Origin: Kingdonia uniflora
Taxonomy: Eukaryota; Streptophyta; Magnoliopsida; Ranunculales; Circaeasteraceae
Direction: 5' to 3'
Assembly: GCA_014058105.1 (NCBI GenBank)
Contig: JACGCM010001948.1
Coordinates: forward strand, 2,480,001-2,544,000
DNA length: 64,000 nucleotides
Shown piece by piece: positions 22,388 to 33,906 of this stretch (the first letter of the stretch is position 1; every line of letters starts with the position of its first letter). The translations under genes were made by a program, and so were the position numbers. The notes under the pieces are model-generated. The model was not told where the DNA came from and did not search any database. It saw nothing but the letters and a program-made list of their open reading frames with translations.

Positions 22388-22612
22388 AGAGAGGCGGAGA
22401 CTAAGGTCATCAAGCTTTCAGTCTATTTACCAATAACATTTTTTTCTTTCCTTTTTACATTATTTCAAGCTTGTATTGCGGAGGGAAGGCTGGATTTCCA
22501 ATTTTTGCCCTCTTAGAGTTATTTTCTTCGTTCTTTTAGATTGGCAATGCCTCAGAAAGATGATGGGAGCCCACTTATTTTTGGGTTATAATGATAATTT
22601 GGGTTCACCATC

Positions 22613-22618
22613 AATAAA
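22613..22618 (+). terminator. Desaturase poly(A) signal candidate
   Basis: AATAAA about 250 bases after the stop, the clearest polyadenylation signal downstream of the gene. Confidence 0.5.
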
Positions 22619-23224
22619 ATTGCAGTAGTCGATTTAATGAATTTATGGTTATAATGTTATTGGACCTGCAATTGTTATGGTCCACCCAGAATTCAATATA
22701 AGATAGAGCATTGGTAGTCGAAATTTGGCTGAGAAGGTTATATCTAATTCGTCGTGAAAATTAAATCCATGATATAGGTTTCGGTGGTGAAGAATCACCA
22801 ATTGTTGTGGATAAACCGAAATATATAGACTCCCCATCCAACACGAATTGTAGTGGATAAACCGAAAAATATAGACTCCCAATCCAAAAAATTCCTGCCC
22901 AATGGAAGGAAAATAATTCCCGTGCCACAAAAATTTTCAGTTTCTTGCAAGTGCCAGATAATTTAGCGGACCCATGCCATGAAGGTGACGTTGTACTGTC
23001 TGTAGAAGGACTTCCAATGGCGTTGCTTGAGGTGAATTATATTAGAGGACAGGGTTGTATATGATCGTTGGTTCTTGAAGAAAATTGCATGAATCACCCT
23101 CTTCGAAGAAGCAATAAGCATTCCAATGTTTAAGAGAAGAAGGCGCCCTATCAAATTTCCTTAAAAACTCCCAAGGAAAGCTTCCTTAGTAACAAGGAGA
23201 AATGCGCATTTAAAAGTTCGTTTT
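22619..23224. other. Intergenic DNA with a short tandem repeat
   Basis: Holds two copies of a roughly 57 bp unit at 22802-22895 (TTGTGGATAAACCGAAATAT type). No gene was recognised. Confidence 0.6.
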
Positions 23225-23570
23225 AGATCTCATATGTTTGAACCAAATAACTCATAAACAACTGGGTATGCTCGTATTTTGTACTACTATATAATTTTTT
23301 GCAGACATTGGCAACAAAATCCATACTGAAGCTGGAAAATTTCATTTGCTCAGCAACGAGTTTCAGGCTGGATCATTATATTAGTGATACCAGCAAAACG
23401 TTGTATACAATCAGAAAGACCCTTTTATGATTAATTCGTGTTTGTAATGCAAAGGAAGTGTTGGACCTTCAATTTTTGAAACTAGCGAAGTAGAGAAGCA
23501 ACGATGCAGGGATCTTTTCGCAGTAATAATGACATTTTGGGATCATCATCAACAACATCCCAGAAATCAC
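23225..23570 (+). pseudogene. Decayed duplicate of desaturase intron 7, exon 8 and 3' UTR
   Basis: Aligns with 22095-22600: the intron end (TTTGAACCAAATAA, CTCATAAACAAC), a splice acceptor TTTTTTGCAG at 23304, an exon-8-like stretch 23305-23429 (RLDHYISDT against [11 protein letters not shown]), then UTR sequence. About 60 bases covering the [11 protein letters not shown] part are missing and reading is lost before the stop. It lies 0.9 kb downstream in the same direction, so it is a tandem partial duplication rather than a retrocopy, because the intron sequence is included. Confidence 0.75.
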
Positions 23571-23831
23571 CACTGGGCAAGACCTAGAGAGAGGTCGTTG
23601 GTGTAAAACCTCATGGGTTTGGAAACTCAGGGTTACGGATCCCTATCTAAAACCGGCTTGCCTTATAAAAAAATAAATATCCCAGAAACTGAATCAGATG
23701 AATTGATGGAATAGTGTTATTCCAGCAAATAATGTCATAGTTTTAAAATTAAAAGGATATATTTCATATATGCAACAATAGAATCTAATCAACTAGAGAG
23801 TCGAAAATTGTTGAAAAGGGATCCATCTTAA
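23571..23831. other. Intergenic spacer
   Basis: Short AT-rich spacer up to the Harbinger-like element. Nothing recognised. Confidence 0.5.
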
Positions 23832-24120
23832 GAGCATCTCCAGCAATCGAGTGTGGGTTATGACAAAAGGCCTACACGTCAGACGCAACCCAATCCAACT
23901 CAAACTTGTTTCTTCGAGCAGTTGTTTTTTATATATATATTAATTTTACAGACTTCAAAACACCACACGGTGTTTTGATTACCGCGCGGAAATAAGAACA
24001 TCGCTGCGAGTTCTGTTAAACAAAAACCAAACACTTCGTTCCCTCCCCACGCTGTTTCATCCACTCTCTCTCATTTTCGCTTCAAATCTTAAAAAAATTT
24101 CCCAAAATTTACTCAATAAA

Positions 24121-24983
24121 ATGGACATGTCAGAGGGAGACCCACACCCCAGTACATTCCCTAGGTTTAGAGTGACAAGAAATTTAGAACAAGCCTTAAC
24201 TCAGTCGAGGTCCGGAAGGAAAAAAAAGAGGTTGTATTTGAAGAGGTAGAACAAAATCAAGGCTTATCATACCCAACCCAAGATGAAATTCCACAGATGT
24301 GGTTTTACCGCGCTCCCAGACGGCGTCAATCATATATATAACACTGGCAATGATCTCACGGTAAGTTTTTGTTTAATGATGACTTTGTTATTTTCGTTAA
24401 TTAAATGTTTGACAAAATGCTCCAATGAACAGAATCGCGATTCGATGCGTCCACACGGCACATTCCCTACAGTTATCAAAGTTTGGAACGAGATTTCCAA
24501 AATTCTGACAATAAGGGATCCCGTGGCGAAGATATTTGGGAGGTTCATGAATATAAAATTGTGTAATTCCGAAAATCTGCTAATTCAGGCGCTAATAGAG
24601 CGTTGGTGGCTTACAACTCACATTTTTTTCTCTTCTCGTGTGCGGAGATAGTGATCGCTCAATTGGATTTCACAATGCTTATATCATTACCAATCGGCAA
24701 ATTTCCTACACAGTTGCTGTATAACAGCCGATGGAGTATTATATCTGAGGTAATGAAATTGCTTCCTGGCATTACATCCAACAATATAAATAGTGGGAAC
24801 GTCAGCATTGCACATCTAAGGAAGTACTTGACCGCCACAGATGATTGGTCAATTGACAGTACGGTGGCTCGCGCTTTTATTCTTTTCATGATGGGACATT
24901 TATGGTTCCAAACGGCCAGCGATACCGTCCCACTTTTATACGCTTTACGGTGTTTGAAGTCATTGCCGCCATTCATACCTTGA
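24121..24983 (+). pseudogene. Plant mobile domain (PMD-C) gene relic
   Basis: Resembles the plant mobile domain (PF10536) found in MAIL1-like and transposon-borne proteins of unknown biochemistry. Seen in order: an acidic, partly frame-shifted N-terminus; a likely intron (ACG/GTAAGT near 24360 to AACAG near 24431); VIKVWNEISKIL; ALIERWWLTTHIFF; then after a one-base frameshift near 24650 EIVIAQLDFTMLISLPIGK; LLPGITSNNINSGNVSI; LRKYLT; VARAFILFMMGHLWFQTA; DTVPLLYALRCL. Stop at 24981. The C-terminal third of the domain is absent. It converges with the Myb ORF inside the same element. Family call by pattern memory; good but not certain. Confidence 0.65.
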
Positions 24984-25049
24984 TAGATCTTGTGTGCATC
25001 ATTTTCTTACAATTCCCTAATACAAATAAATAACGTGTATATCCAAGCA

Positions 25050-25863
25050 AAATAAACAAAATTGAGTTAAAATAAATTAGAATGTACCCGATCTTCATTG
25101 ATTTTTCCATTTTTGTGCCGAAATTGTACTTGAGCAACTATCCCCTTGTACGCCACAGATTGTGCATTAAGGGGATACCACTGAGATTTGGCCGACCCAT
25201 ATGATCGTCATGTGGGGCACTCGGGGTCTCTGTTAAAGGAAATGTTGACATTTTGATAGAAAATGAAACCCTTTGTGAGCCCAATGGTCCGGGCAGAAGC
25301 CGTTACCCACGCCCTTGTGAGACACGTGAAGTCCACATCCGTCCAATGAAGTCCAGCATCATCCGTCTTGTCCAAACACTCAACATCATCCGACACTTGT
25401 ACATTTTGTCTTTGTTTTGCAGGTGCTATTTTCTTCCTTTTCCTTTTTCTTTCTCGGGCGCCGCCGCTTCAACAGGTATTGGAGCATTTGCAGAATCCAT
25501 ATTGAACTCGGTAGATTCATCATTGAATATGTAGTTTTGATAGTAATTTGGAGGTTGAAAACCTTGAGGTTTAGTGACCGGATAGTGTTGATAGTACAGG
25601 TTAAACACTTGAGGTTGTTGTTGAAATAGTGAAAATAGATTTTGATATTGTCCTTCGAAGTTATCCCCTTGCGACATGGTAAACGGAGGTGGGGTATGTG
25701 ATTGGAATTACGATTCAAATTGAAATTGGAATTGAGATTGGTTGTTGTAGAGGTATGGAGTGAATTGTGATGATGGGTGTTGAGCAAATTGTGTTGAAGG
25801 TGGGTTTTGGGAGGATGGGGTCGATGGTGTTGAGTTATTACTGCTGGTGTCGGAGTTTGCCAT
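25050..25863 (-). pseudogene. Harbinger ORF1, Myb/trihelix-like DNA-binding protein
   Basis: Second protein of PIF/Harbinger elements, thought to help the transposase bind ends. The minus-strand ATG at 25863 opens a Ser/Thr/Pro/Gln/Asn-rich N-terminus (MANSDTSSNNSTPS, FQFQFES). After one in-frame stop (about 25708) it continues TMSQGDNFEGQYQNLF and an acidic/basic PEKEKGKGRK. A frameshift near 25425 leads to the Myb-like domain: LHWTDVDFTCLTRAWVTAS with the first tryptophan, IFYQNV, then after a stop SAKSQWYPLNAQSVAYKG with the later tryptophan. It ends near 25050. Three defects make it non-functional here. Low-complexity N-terminus plus trihelix/Myb is the usual ORF1 plan. Confidence 0.7.
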
Positions 25864-26180
25864 TTGGGAACTGCGTAGAGGTTCTCTTCTCCGTTCTGCA
25901 ACTGGGTTAGAGAGAGAAGAAGTAGTCAAGGAAAGCTCAGCCAAGCAAAATGGATAAGAGGAATCCAGACGGTAATCAGAACACCGCGTGGTAATTAAAA
26001 GTACGTTAATTTTTTTTTTTAGTTGGAGGAGCTCACACCCAACTGAGTTTTGACAGTGCCACATCATCAAACCTAAACCTATTTTTTTGCTGCTGGAAGA
26101 CGTTTGAGTTTGGGTTTGGGTTTGGTCTGATAAAACAAGCCCAACCTAAACCCATTTTTGCACTGCTGAAGATGTTCTAA

Positions 26181-26517
26181 TAGCTAAGGATAAATTGAGT
26201 AGATAAGTGGAAAACACTATCCAATTGAGGGTGTATCCAATTATACCTCCACACTTACTCATTTTTCCGCATCAAGTTAAAAAGGAGAATGCACTCATGC
26301 ATATGTGCCTAGCCTTTTAACTAGCGTGCTTTATCCAAACTTTCAGTTTTAGGCGATTCTTTCATATAAGTTTCAGTTTTCGTGATCTCTCAAAGATTCT
26401 TGGAATTCCTAGTTCTGTTTTTCCTTGGAATTCTTCACCTTCATTGGACAATGATGGAACTATAAGAAAATTTGCATTCCCGATTTTCCATGTACAAAAA
26501 AAAGCCCCAATGGACGA
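26181..26517. other. Spacer between Harbinger-like element and E2
   Basis: No gene, LTR or repeat recognised. Confidence 0.5.
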
Positions 26518-27131
26518 TGTAGGGACCTATCCCTCGACTTAACCAAAATCAAACTACTTTCAACTCGAACTACCTCCATATCATAATCACGCATTGTACA
26601 CGTGACATGAACAATCAACATTGACACCTATATCGCAAACTGATGAAAAACGTGGTTCGAACATAATAGATAAGCATGAACAAGTTAAAGACACCTGTCT
26701 TTCACAAACTCAACAGTTACTCAGTCAACCACCACTTACCTCATTGTTTGGAGAACGTGCTTCAGTACGATAACGAACTGTGGGCAAGGCCTATATAAGG
26801 AAAATGTTCCAGAAGAGACAAGACCCAAAATAATATATGAGAAATCACCAAGATAACTAGATTTTATATATTCTCAAGCACAAAATTTCTTATTTACAAG
26901 ATCAAATATTTATAGTTCGAGCGATCACTTGTAATAAGATATCAGCCTCCAACAATAAAAGCTGCTGTTACTAAAACCCTCAAATCGTGGTTGTGGTTTT
27001 TTGCCTATTCAAAAGTTTTCCACGCTAAATCACATGTGTCATTTCTCGCTTTACATTATTATTTTTTATAGGAATATTGGTGTAAGAGCTAATTCCGAGC
27101 CATCTCGAGCTTACGGAATTAGGCCATTACA
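26518..27131 (+). repeat. E2 5' LTR (614 bp)
   Basis: Starts TGTAGGGACCTATCCCTC and ends AGGCCATTACA before the primer-binding site. A TATA box CTATATAAGG is at 26791-26800, with a CT-poor leader after it. The closest relative in the window is the E4 LTR, which shares the TATA region and the terminal GGCCATTACA. Confidence 0.88.
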
Positions 27132-27153
27132 TTTGGCGCCGTCATTGGGAAAG
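27132..27153 (+). other. E2 primer-binding site
   Basis: TTTGGCGCCGTCATTGGGAA directly follows the LTR, at the same place as in E1, E3 and E4. Confidence 0.75.
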
Positions 27154-27209
27154 AAGACATTTCCACGATATCCGAAGGCATACGTTCACTCTACTATCAA
27201 TCTTCAATC

Positions 27210-29384
27210 ATGGTCACTTCCATATGGCCAACAACTAAAATCCAGCTCTATCTTTCAGTTGAGTCTGAACAGCTTACAAAACTACGGGAGAATCTCTACG
27301 CTGAAACGGAGAAACATAATAAGCTTGAACGTCAATTAACTCTTGATCGAGGGCTCCACGAGAAGAAGCTTGAAGCCAACGACAAGCTCATTTGATAGCG
27401 TTCAAACGATATGAAGATCAGATGATAACCATGCAGACTGCGTTATAGGCTCTGCAGGATACTTAACAGGCTCCTCAAACTAGAGATCGCGATGAAGTTC
27501 TAGAAACCTCCTGGGTTTTTATGTGGGAAAGATTGGGACCTCGAGAAGCCACCAACAAAGATATTTCTAGAAATATTTAGCACGAACATCAACCTTCCAT
27601 TCATTTGGGTGGTTAAGTTCAGTCTAAAATCAACACAGGTTACTGATTTTCCTAACGTTAGGAGAAAGAACAACGACCTCAGCCTCAAATTCTAGCGCAT
27701 GATCAGCGCATCAAGGAGTTGATTGATGTGCAAGTTCTAGGAACTATAGATGACCTTACCAAGATACAGGGAAGTCTGATTGCCAATGAGCTATTCAATA
27801 TGGAAGTACCGAAAGGTTTCTATACTCCAAAAATTTGTAAATATAAAGGCACCGATCCAAAGGAGCACATTCAACAATACTGTGATTCATTGGGATTGTA
27901 CTCCAATCTCAACCACATCAATTGCCGTCTATTTGCAATAAGTCTATAGGAAGAACCACTTCAGTGGTTCTACTTTTTACCTGAAGATTCCGTACTCACA
28001 TTCGATCAGCTGCAGAAATAATTCATCCAGACGTATGCTCACAACATAAACAAAAAGGAGAATTTATATTCTCTTATTAGTTTGAGGAGAGAAGCTCGAG
28101 GCTTTTGTAAAGAAGTTTTTGGAGCTCGCACGGAAAGTAGATAATCTCGATTAGAAAATTGCTGTTACTGCTTTCACCAACGCGCTACAGCTCGACTGCA
28201 AGGCCAAAGAGTACCTCTTCCTCAACAAACCTGCGACCTTGGAGGATATGATCACCAAGGTCAATGGATATGTCAACCTGGAAAGGATGATGCCCGAAAG
28301 GCATAAATCTACTAAATCCGTCCTAACCACTAAAGGTCCAACTACAGATCGAAACACTACACTGAAGGAGGATCAGGGTGATCAAAAGCATTCTAAGGGC
28401 AACGCTGGAAATCCTCGAAAAGGCAATACATTACCTAAACCGGTCCTCCCAAAGATAAATATTCGAATCTTCATAATTTTTCTAATTCTATCCAAGGACA
28501 AGCTATACCGTTCTTCTTAACCATTAAAACCAATCGAATGCCGCCCGTACTGCATGCATTACAAGGTAAACCATCATTCTGCTGACAACTGCTATGCTTT
28601 ATAGAGGTTGCTGGAATTCATTTTTAAGGAAGTGCGGATGTACGAATACATTATCGACTTGGAGTACTCTTACAAAGATGGCAGCTATAAGAAGCAGCTT
28701 GAGGTAGTCCAGGTCGAAGATCAAGCTTAGGAGAAATATCTCCACCACGTGTACCACAACAACATGATCAAAATTCATCAGATCAACAACTCTTGCAGAT
28801 TTAGGTGCAAGTGACTATCAGAATATTGCGATCTCACACCTCAAGATAAAGAAGCCAAACTTCTACCTGAGTCGAGCAATCGCCGGTTTGGTATCTTATT
28901 TGAAGATTGCGACATTAGACATATAAAATTTCAACATTATGATGCATTAGTCATAATATTCATGATAAAGAAGATTGTCATGCATACAGTGATGATCGAT
29001 ACTGAAAGCGGTATTGAGATTCTCTTTCAGAGTACAATCGACCAGATGGGATTGGACGATCAAGTTATTCTGAGCGACACCGATATTAATGGATTCAATG
29101 GTTCCGAAGATGAGTGAGTAGGTAAGATCATCTTACCTATTATCGCAGGACCAGCCACAATCGACGTCATCTTCTATATCATCAATGCCAAATCTCGTTA
29201 TCTCGGGATTATATTTGGGCCGCTACTGGATTCATAACATAGAAGCAATCTCTTCCACCTATCATCAAACACTCTGCTTCAAACACAATAATGGTATCTA
29301 TGAAATCAAAGGCAGTCAAAAGCTTTCTCAAGCTTGCGAGAATACTATCTCTGCCATTCTAGATACCTCAGACAGATACGCTGC
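27210..29384 (+). pseudogene. E2 gag-protease
   Basis: The ATG at 27210 (MVTSIWPTT) is followed by a charged helix (KLRENLYAETEKHNKLERQL), then after stops the gag domain (27719-28360: GFYTPKICKYKG, EHIQQYCDSLGLYS, LEDMITKVNGYVNLERMM). The knuckle region (YCMHYK..H) and LEFIFKEVRM come next, then protease with MIDTESG near 28995, where DTG has become DTE. GFNGS and YEIKGSQKLSQACENT follow. The coding sequence is cut at 29384 by the solo LTR and resumes at 33907. At least six stops or frameshifts. Confidence 0.78.
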
Positions 29385-29914
29385 TGTAATGTCCCGAATT
29401 TTTGGGTTATTTTATTTATTTATTTATTATTAAGTATTATTATTATTATTATTCCTCCACGTTAAGTTCCGCACATATATTCCGTATATATTCTGTATGT
29501 ACTTTTTCATCCATTATGCATCCATTTATTCCTTTAGGCAGGTTTTGTATGTTAGATTCCTTTTATGTAGATTCGGTGGTACGGTGGTTATTCGGAGGAG
29601 GAGGTGGTGTTGTGGCCTTGGGAACCCCTAGATGGGTTGGTAGTAATGTTTGTCTGATGTGTTTGTGGTTTGGTGTGGTTCCGATGAGCCGTTGGATTGG
29701 TCGATAGGTTTTTAGAATTTTACGATCAAAAATTCCTTTTCGGGGGTTTAGGCGTTTAGGTGGCCGTGAGGCGGTGGAGGTGGTGTTTATACCTTGGGAA
29801 ACCTTTGTTGGGTTTGTAGTAGTGTTTGTGTGGTGGTGTTGGTGGTTTGGTTTGATTCCAGGGTGTCCGGGGTTGGCCGTTTGGTTTTTTGGAATCTTCT
29901 TTTTCTGAACAGCC

Positions 29915-30172
29915 CAGTTCTGTTCGAATATGACCTTCTTTGTTCGAACAAGATCTTCCTCTATTCGAACAGGACCTTATCTGTTCGAATAGGATCCTCC
30001 TTGAATAGTTAGATTTTTCCCTGAGTTGCTCTGCTCAAACAAGACCTTCTCTGTTCGAATAGGATTCTTCTTGAGCTGTTGAGTTTCTTTGCTGACCCTT
30101 TTTATTCAAACCAGACTTCCTCTGTTCGAATTGGATCCTCTCTGTTCGAATAGGAATATCCCTATTTGAATA
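29915..30172 (+). repeat. TTCGAA motif array in the solo LTR
   Basis: About ten degenerate copies of TGTTCGAATAGGATC-like units spaced 20-50 bases apart, ending about 10 bases before the TATA box. They sit where upstream promoter elements would be. Confidence 0.75.
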
Positions 30173-30180
30173 GAGGCGCA

Positions 30181-30191
30181 TTTTATATATA
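30181..30191 (+). promoter_or_regulatory. TATA box of the solo LTR
   Basis: TTTTATATATA followed within 30 bases by a CT-rich stretch (30195-30250), a plausible LTR transcription start. Confidence 0.55.
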
Positions 30192-33100
30192 TCATCTCTT
30201 TTCCTCTCTCTTCACTCCAAACTCACTCTCTCTCTCTCTCTTCTCTTCTCTCCTAACCATTACCCTCTCCTCCTTACTCTTGATCCAATCTTCCCCATCG
30301 CTCTTGGATTCTTTGCCGCGTTCTTCAATCCTATCCTTGGTGAGTTATTCTCGATTCCCTTTCTGTCAATTCCTCTCGATTCGGCGTAGGGTTTGATTTC
30401 TAGGGTTTGTGATTGTGGGGGTTTGTTTGGGTTCGCATTGTTGGTGATTTAGGGTTTGCGGCATTTGCGATTATCGCAGGTATTGGGTTTGATTGTGGGT
30501 TGTGATTGTTGGAGGATTTGGGTGTTCGGTGGTGGTGATTGGTTGGGTTGCGTGCGATGTCTGTGACATTATGGTTGTGTTGTCCTGCGATTCGGGTAAT
30601 TTGTTCCGATTTCAGTTTCGGTGAAAACCCTCGATTTTAGGGTTTGCGATCGTGGGGTGATTTTAGGGTTTGTGGTTATTGGGTTTTTGTTGATTTACAG
30701 AGTTGTGATGGTTGTAGGTATTGGGTTTGATGGTGGTGGTGTTGTTTGTGTTGTTGTGATGGCTGTGGTGTTGCGGTTGGGTTGTTCCGTGATTCGGGTG
30801 GCATGTCCGCGAGATGCTGTCGTTGGAGCTTCAGGTTGCTTGCTCGGATTGATTCTGCTGGAGCATTGCATCGGGTTACATGCGAGTTTTATCTTCCTGA
30901 ATAACTAGATTATTATGCTGATTCATGAGTTATAGAAATGCATAGTTTAGTATATTATATCTGTGACTAGGTTAGTATGTGGGTTAATTGCTTAGGACAC
31001 TTTACTGGCTATCCGTTTAGCATTATCTTAGACGAGAGTATTTAAGGGTTTGATAAGTTAGTAAAACCCGCAATAATGTGAGTTTAGTTACTAGATAGAA
31101 TCCGTAGGTTATGATTAGCCAGAGGAGGTTATTCTCTGTTATCGTCGATGTGACGATGACACCTGAGATTCCTCTTAGACCGATTTCATTGAGGGTGGTT
31201 TTCACAAATCTTTTCTTCGCGGAGGTTGAGAACAAGGCATTTCTTAGTGTGTTGCGACGCCTCAGTGTCGCTATATACATATATAATATATTGATTGTGG
31301 AATATATATATATATATATTGAGTATGGTATTGTTGGTTAGTTATTAGTGTTCCCAGCTTGTTTCAGGGCATTAGTAACTAGGTTTGGCTATTAGTGGAG
31401 ATGTATGGACGGCTGTGGTTTAGCTGCCATTTCTCTGAGATAGTGTAGTTCTGAGACTATAGTTCTCACCTTATAGTGTAACACCTTGGTTAGTTTAGGC
31501 TGCTGGACTTGGTTCCAGGGTGGTCTTGGGGCGACATAGCTTCACTAAGACATGGTCTTCGATTCAGAGCTCGTCCTCTTGCCTGCTATTGTTTTGATTT
31601 ATCTTAGGATTAACCTAGGTGTACTCTGTGTTCTCGAGGCCTGGTCCTTGAGCACTGTCATTGTTATTGGTGGTTGGTTGGAATGTTAGATTCCCTGTGG
31701 GAGTGTAGAATCTCTTAGACTGTTAGTAGTTGGTGGTGTGCAGACGGCTTATCCGTGGTGGTTGGTCGTGGATGTTGAACTTATGATAGTTTGCCTTAGG
31801 ATTGTTTGCTTATCGTGTTGTGACACTTATTGTTCTCATGATTCTTAGAGCTAATAGAGCTCACTCGTAAGCCTTCCTTCCCCAGGATGAGGCTATTAGA
31901 GTTGTGTTCCCTTCTGTCATTTAGGAGGCAGCGAGACAGCATGGCTCAGTGAGGTATCTGGCTCAGCCAGGTGGTTTGTGAAGTTGTACGTCACCCGTGA
32001 TATGGAATCTGTTGGGGTGGACTGTCACATCAGTGTAAGGAAGCTGTCACCGTCGAGCATCTATTCGCGGAGATTGTCATCTTGGGTGTAGACAAACTTG
32101 GTGGGTTCCTGTACATCCGTGCTGGTGACTTATGTACATGATTAGGAGGATTGTGATACGGTTCAGTTATTGGGGATTGTTGGCTACTTGTTAGACACTT
32201 GTAGGTCACCCCATGAGTACTAGTCTGTGTTGACAGCTAGAGTACTGTAGTACTTAATGGTAATCATATTGCTTTAAGGAATCTTAGAGACTGATGTTGT
32301 TTAGATATCGTGACGGTTAAGTTACTGTTTCATCTAGATTTAGATGGTGCAACTGAGTCACAGTAGGGCATCTGTGTTAGTTTTGGTTTCCACGCTCTCA
32401 GGCAGGTGGTTATCCTATTGTGTGCTGGCCGTGTTTGCAGCAGTTGTGTTTCAGTCTTCAGGATTTTTGCTCACATCCATAGATAATATATTCTCTTATC
32501 TTATTGCGACCGGATACATCCCCTGACCCGTATTTTATGTGACATGTGTGTGGTAAGGACTGTGGTTCCTTGTGTATGACTGAGGATGTGATTCCTTGGG
32601 GTACTCGTGACGCCCAGTGTAGTTCCCCTAGCCTGGTCAGCTTAGAAAAATCGTACCTATATCCATAATGGCCCTTTAAGGTAATCCTTCTTTAGCAGTT
32701 GTCGGCCCACTTTAGTCATGGGGGCTAGCCCTTTGGGTTGACATCGCTAAATTATTTTGCATCATAACGCATCATCATCATCATCATCATCAAGCATATC
32801 ATTGCATCTCTGTATACTTCCAATTCGTAGGTTCTTCTGATAGAATCCTTAACCCTTTCTGCATTATGTTTAATATAAAATCTTCTGCACTTGGGATAAT
32901 CATATGATTGTCTCATTCCATCATATCATCATCATAGCATATCATTGCATTGGGATAATTATGGGATTATCCTAGTTCATCATATTCTTCTCCTCTTATT
33001 TGAATTCTACTTCTCCTAATTGAATTGCGGTGTAATTAGACTCATCTTTCTTCTGCATAATCCTCTCCTCTCTGCATCTATTCCTCCCTCTTATGGATAT

Positions 33101-33906
33101 GGTTGGTTGTTGTGAGCTTTAGGCTGGTATTTGGTTGTGGGCGATCTCGCTCAGCTTGTGATGGCTTCGGGGTTGTGCCTGGTTGGGGTTTGGGTAACCC
33201 TGTTGGATTATTGTGAGCCGAGGGTGTTTACCCTTGTGTGTGATTGTATTTATGAGGTAGGTTAGTCGCTTGTGGCGCTGAGGTCCACGGTGGTGATTAG
33301 AGTATAGTTAGTAGTCCTTGGGACTGGAGTGTAGTTATAGTCTTAGCACTCTTTTGCTCGAGATGTGTATGTATAATTATAGTATAGTTACATATAATCA
33401 TTAGACTTGTTATGTACCTATTAGATACCTATTAGGCATCCTGTATATATTTAGATATATATATTGTTTATCGTTTGATGTTATTATATCCTATTATTAT
33501 TATATCCATCTCATTGGTTAGTATAATCGCTTAGCTATTCTTGGGAGTTAGTGAGCTCGTTGTTTGCTCACTCTCGCATCCCCCTTTCAGTGGCAGGTTG
33601 TTTTAGGTTTTAGTTGTTGCTGTGGTGATCTTTGGGGAGCTGGGCTGGAGGCTCATTCTCCAGTTATTACTGTCGGGCTTGCTGCGTAGAGGTTTGTTGA
33701 ATCTTACATTTAGATAGTGTTATCTTAGTCTTCCGCTGTTTTTGTTTTTCCTTATTACTCTGTTGTGATACTATTGTGAATGACTGGGCCAAATTTTTTT
33801 TACGGCTCGGTTGTTCGTGGGGCGAATCTTTGGATTCCCCGACCTGCACATCCTCGAATCTCAATAATTGGTCTAGCTACCGATTACTGGATTTTGGGGC
33901 GTGACA

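Larger units (their letters stand above)
23832..26177. mobile_element. PIF/Harbinger-like DNA element with captured PMD gene
   Basis: The ends are imperfect inverted repeats: GAGCATCTCCAGCAATCGA on the left and the reverse complement GAACATCTTCAGCAGTGC on the right. They are flanked by the trinucleotide TAA on both sides (23829-23831 and 26178-26180), the target duplication of PIF/Harbinger elements. Inside are a Myb-like ORF1 typical of this superfamily (minus strand) and a plant-mobile-domain gene (plus strand). I find no DDE transposase. At 2.3 kb it is shorter than autonomous members. Confidence 0.7.
29385..33906 (+). mobile_element. 4.5 kb solo LTR of a Tekay/Del-like element
   Basis: Begins TGTAATGTCCCGAATTTTTG and ends ATTTTGGGGCGTGACA, flanked by GCTGC on both sides (29380-29384, 33907-33911). 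The same E2 reading context continues across it, so it is a clean insertion of 4522 bp. The TGTAATGTCCCG...GGGCGTGACA ends and extreme length are typical of plant Tekay/Del chromovirus LTRs. No primer-binding site, gag or pol lies inside, so recombination between two LTRs most likely removed the rest. Contains a promoter (TTTTATATATA at about 30181-30191) with a CT-rich leader after it, an ATC microsatellite (about 32768-32792), a TTCGAA motif array and internal GT/GGTTTG-rich duplications (29580-29710 against 29770-29890). Confidence 0.85.

Noticed and set aside
31261..31330. TATATA-rich stretch in the solo LTR as a promoter
   Set aside because: Simple AT repeat; the box at 30181 followed by a CT-rich leader fits better.
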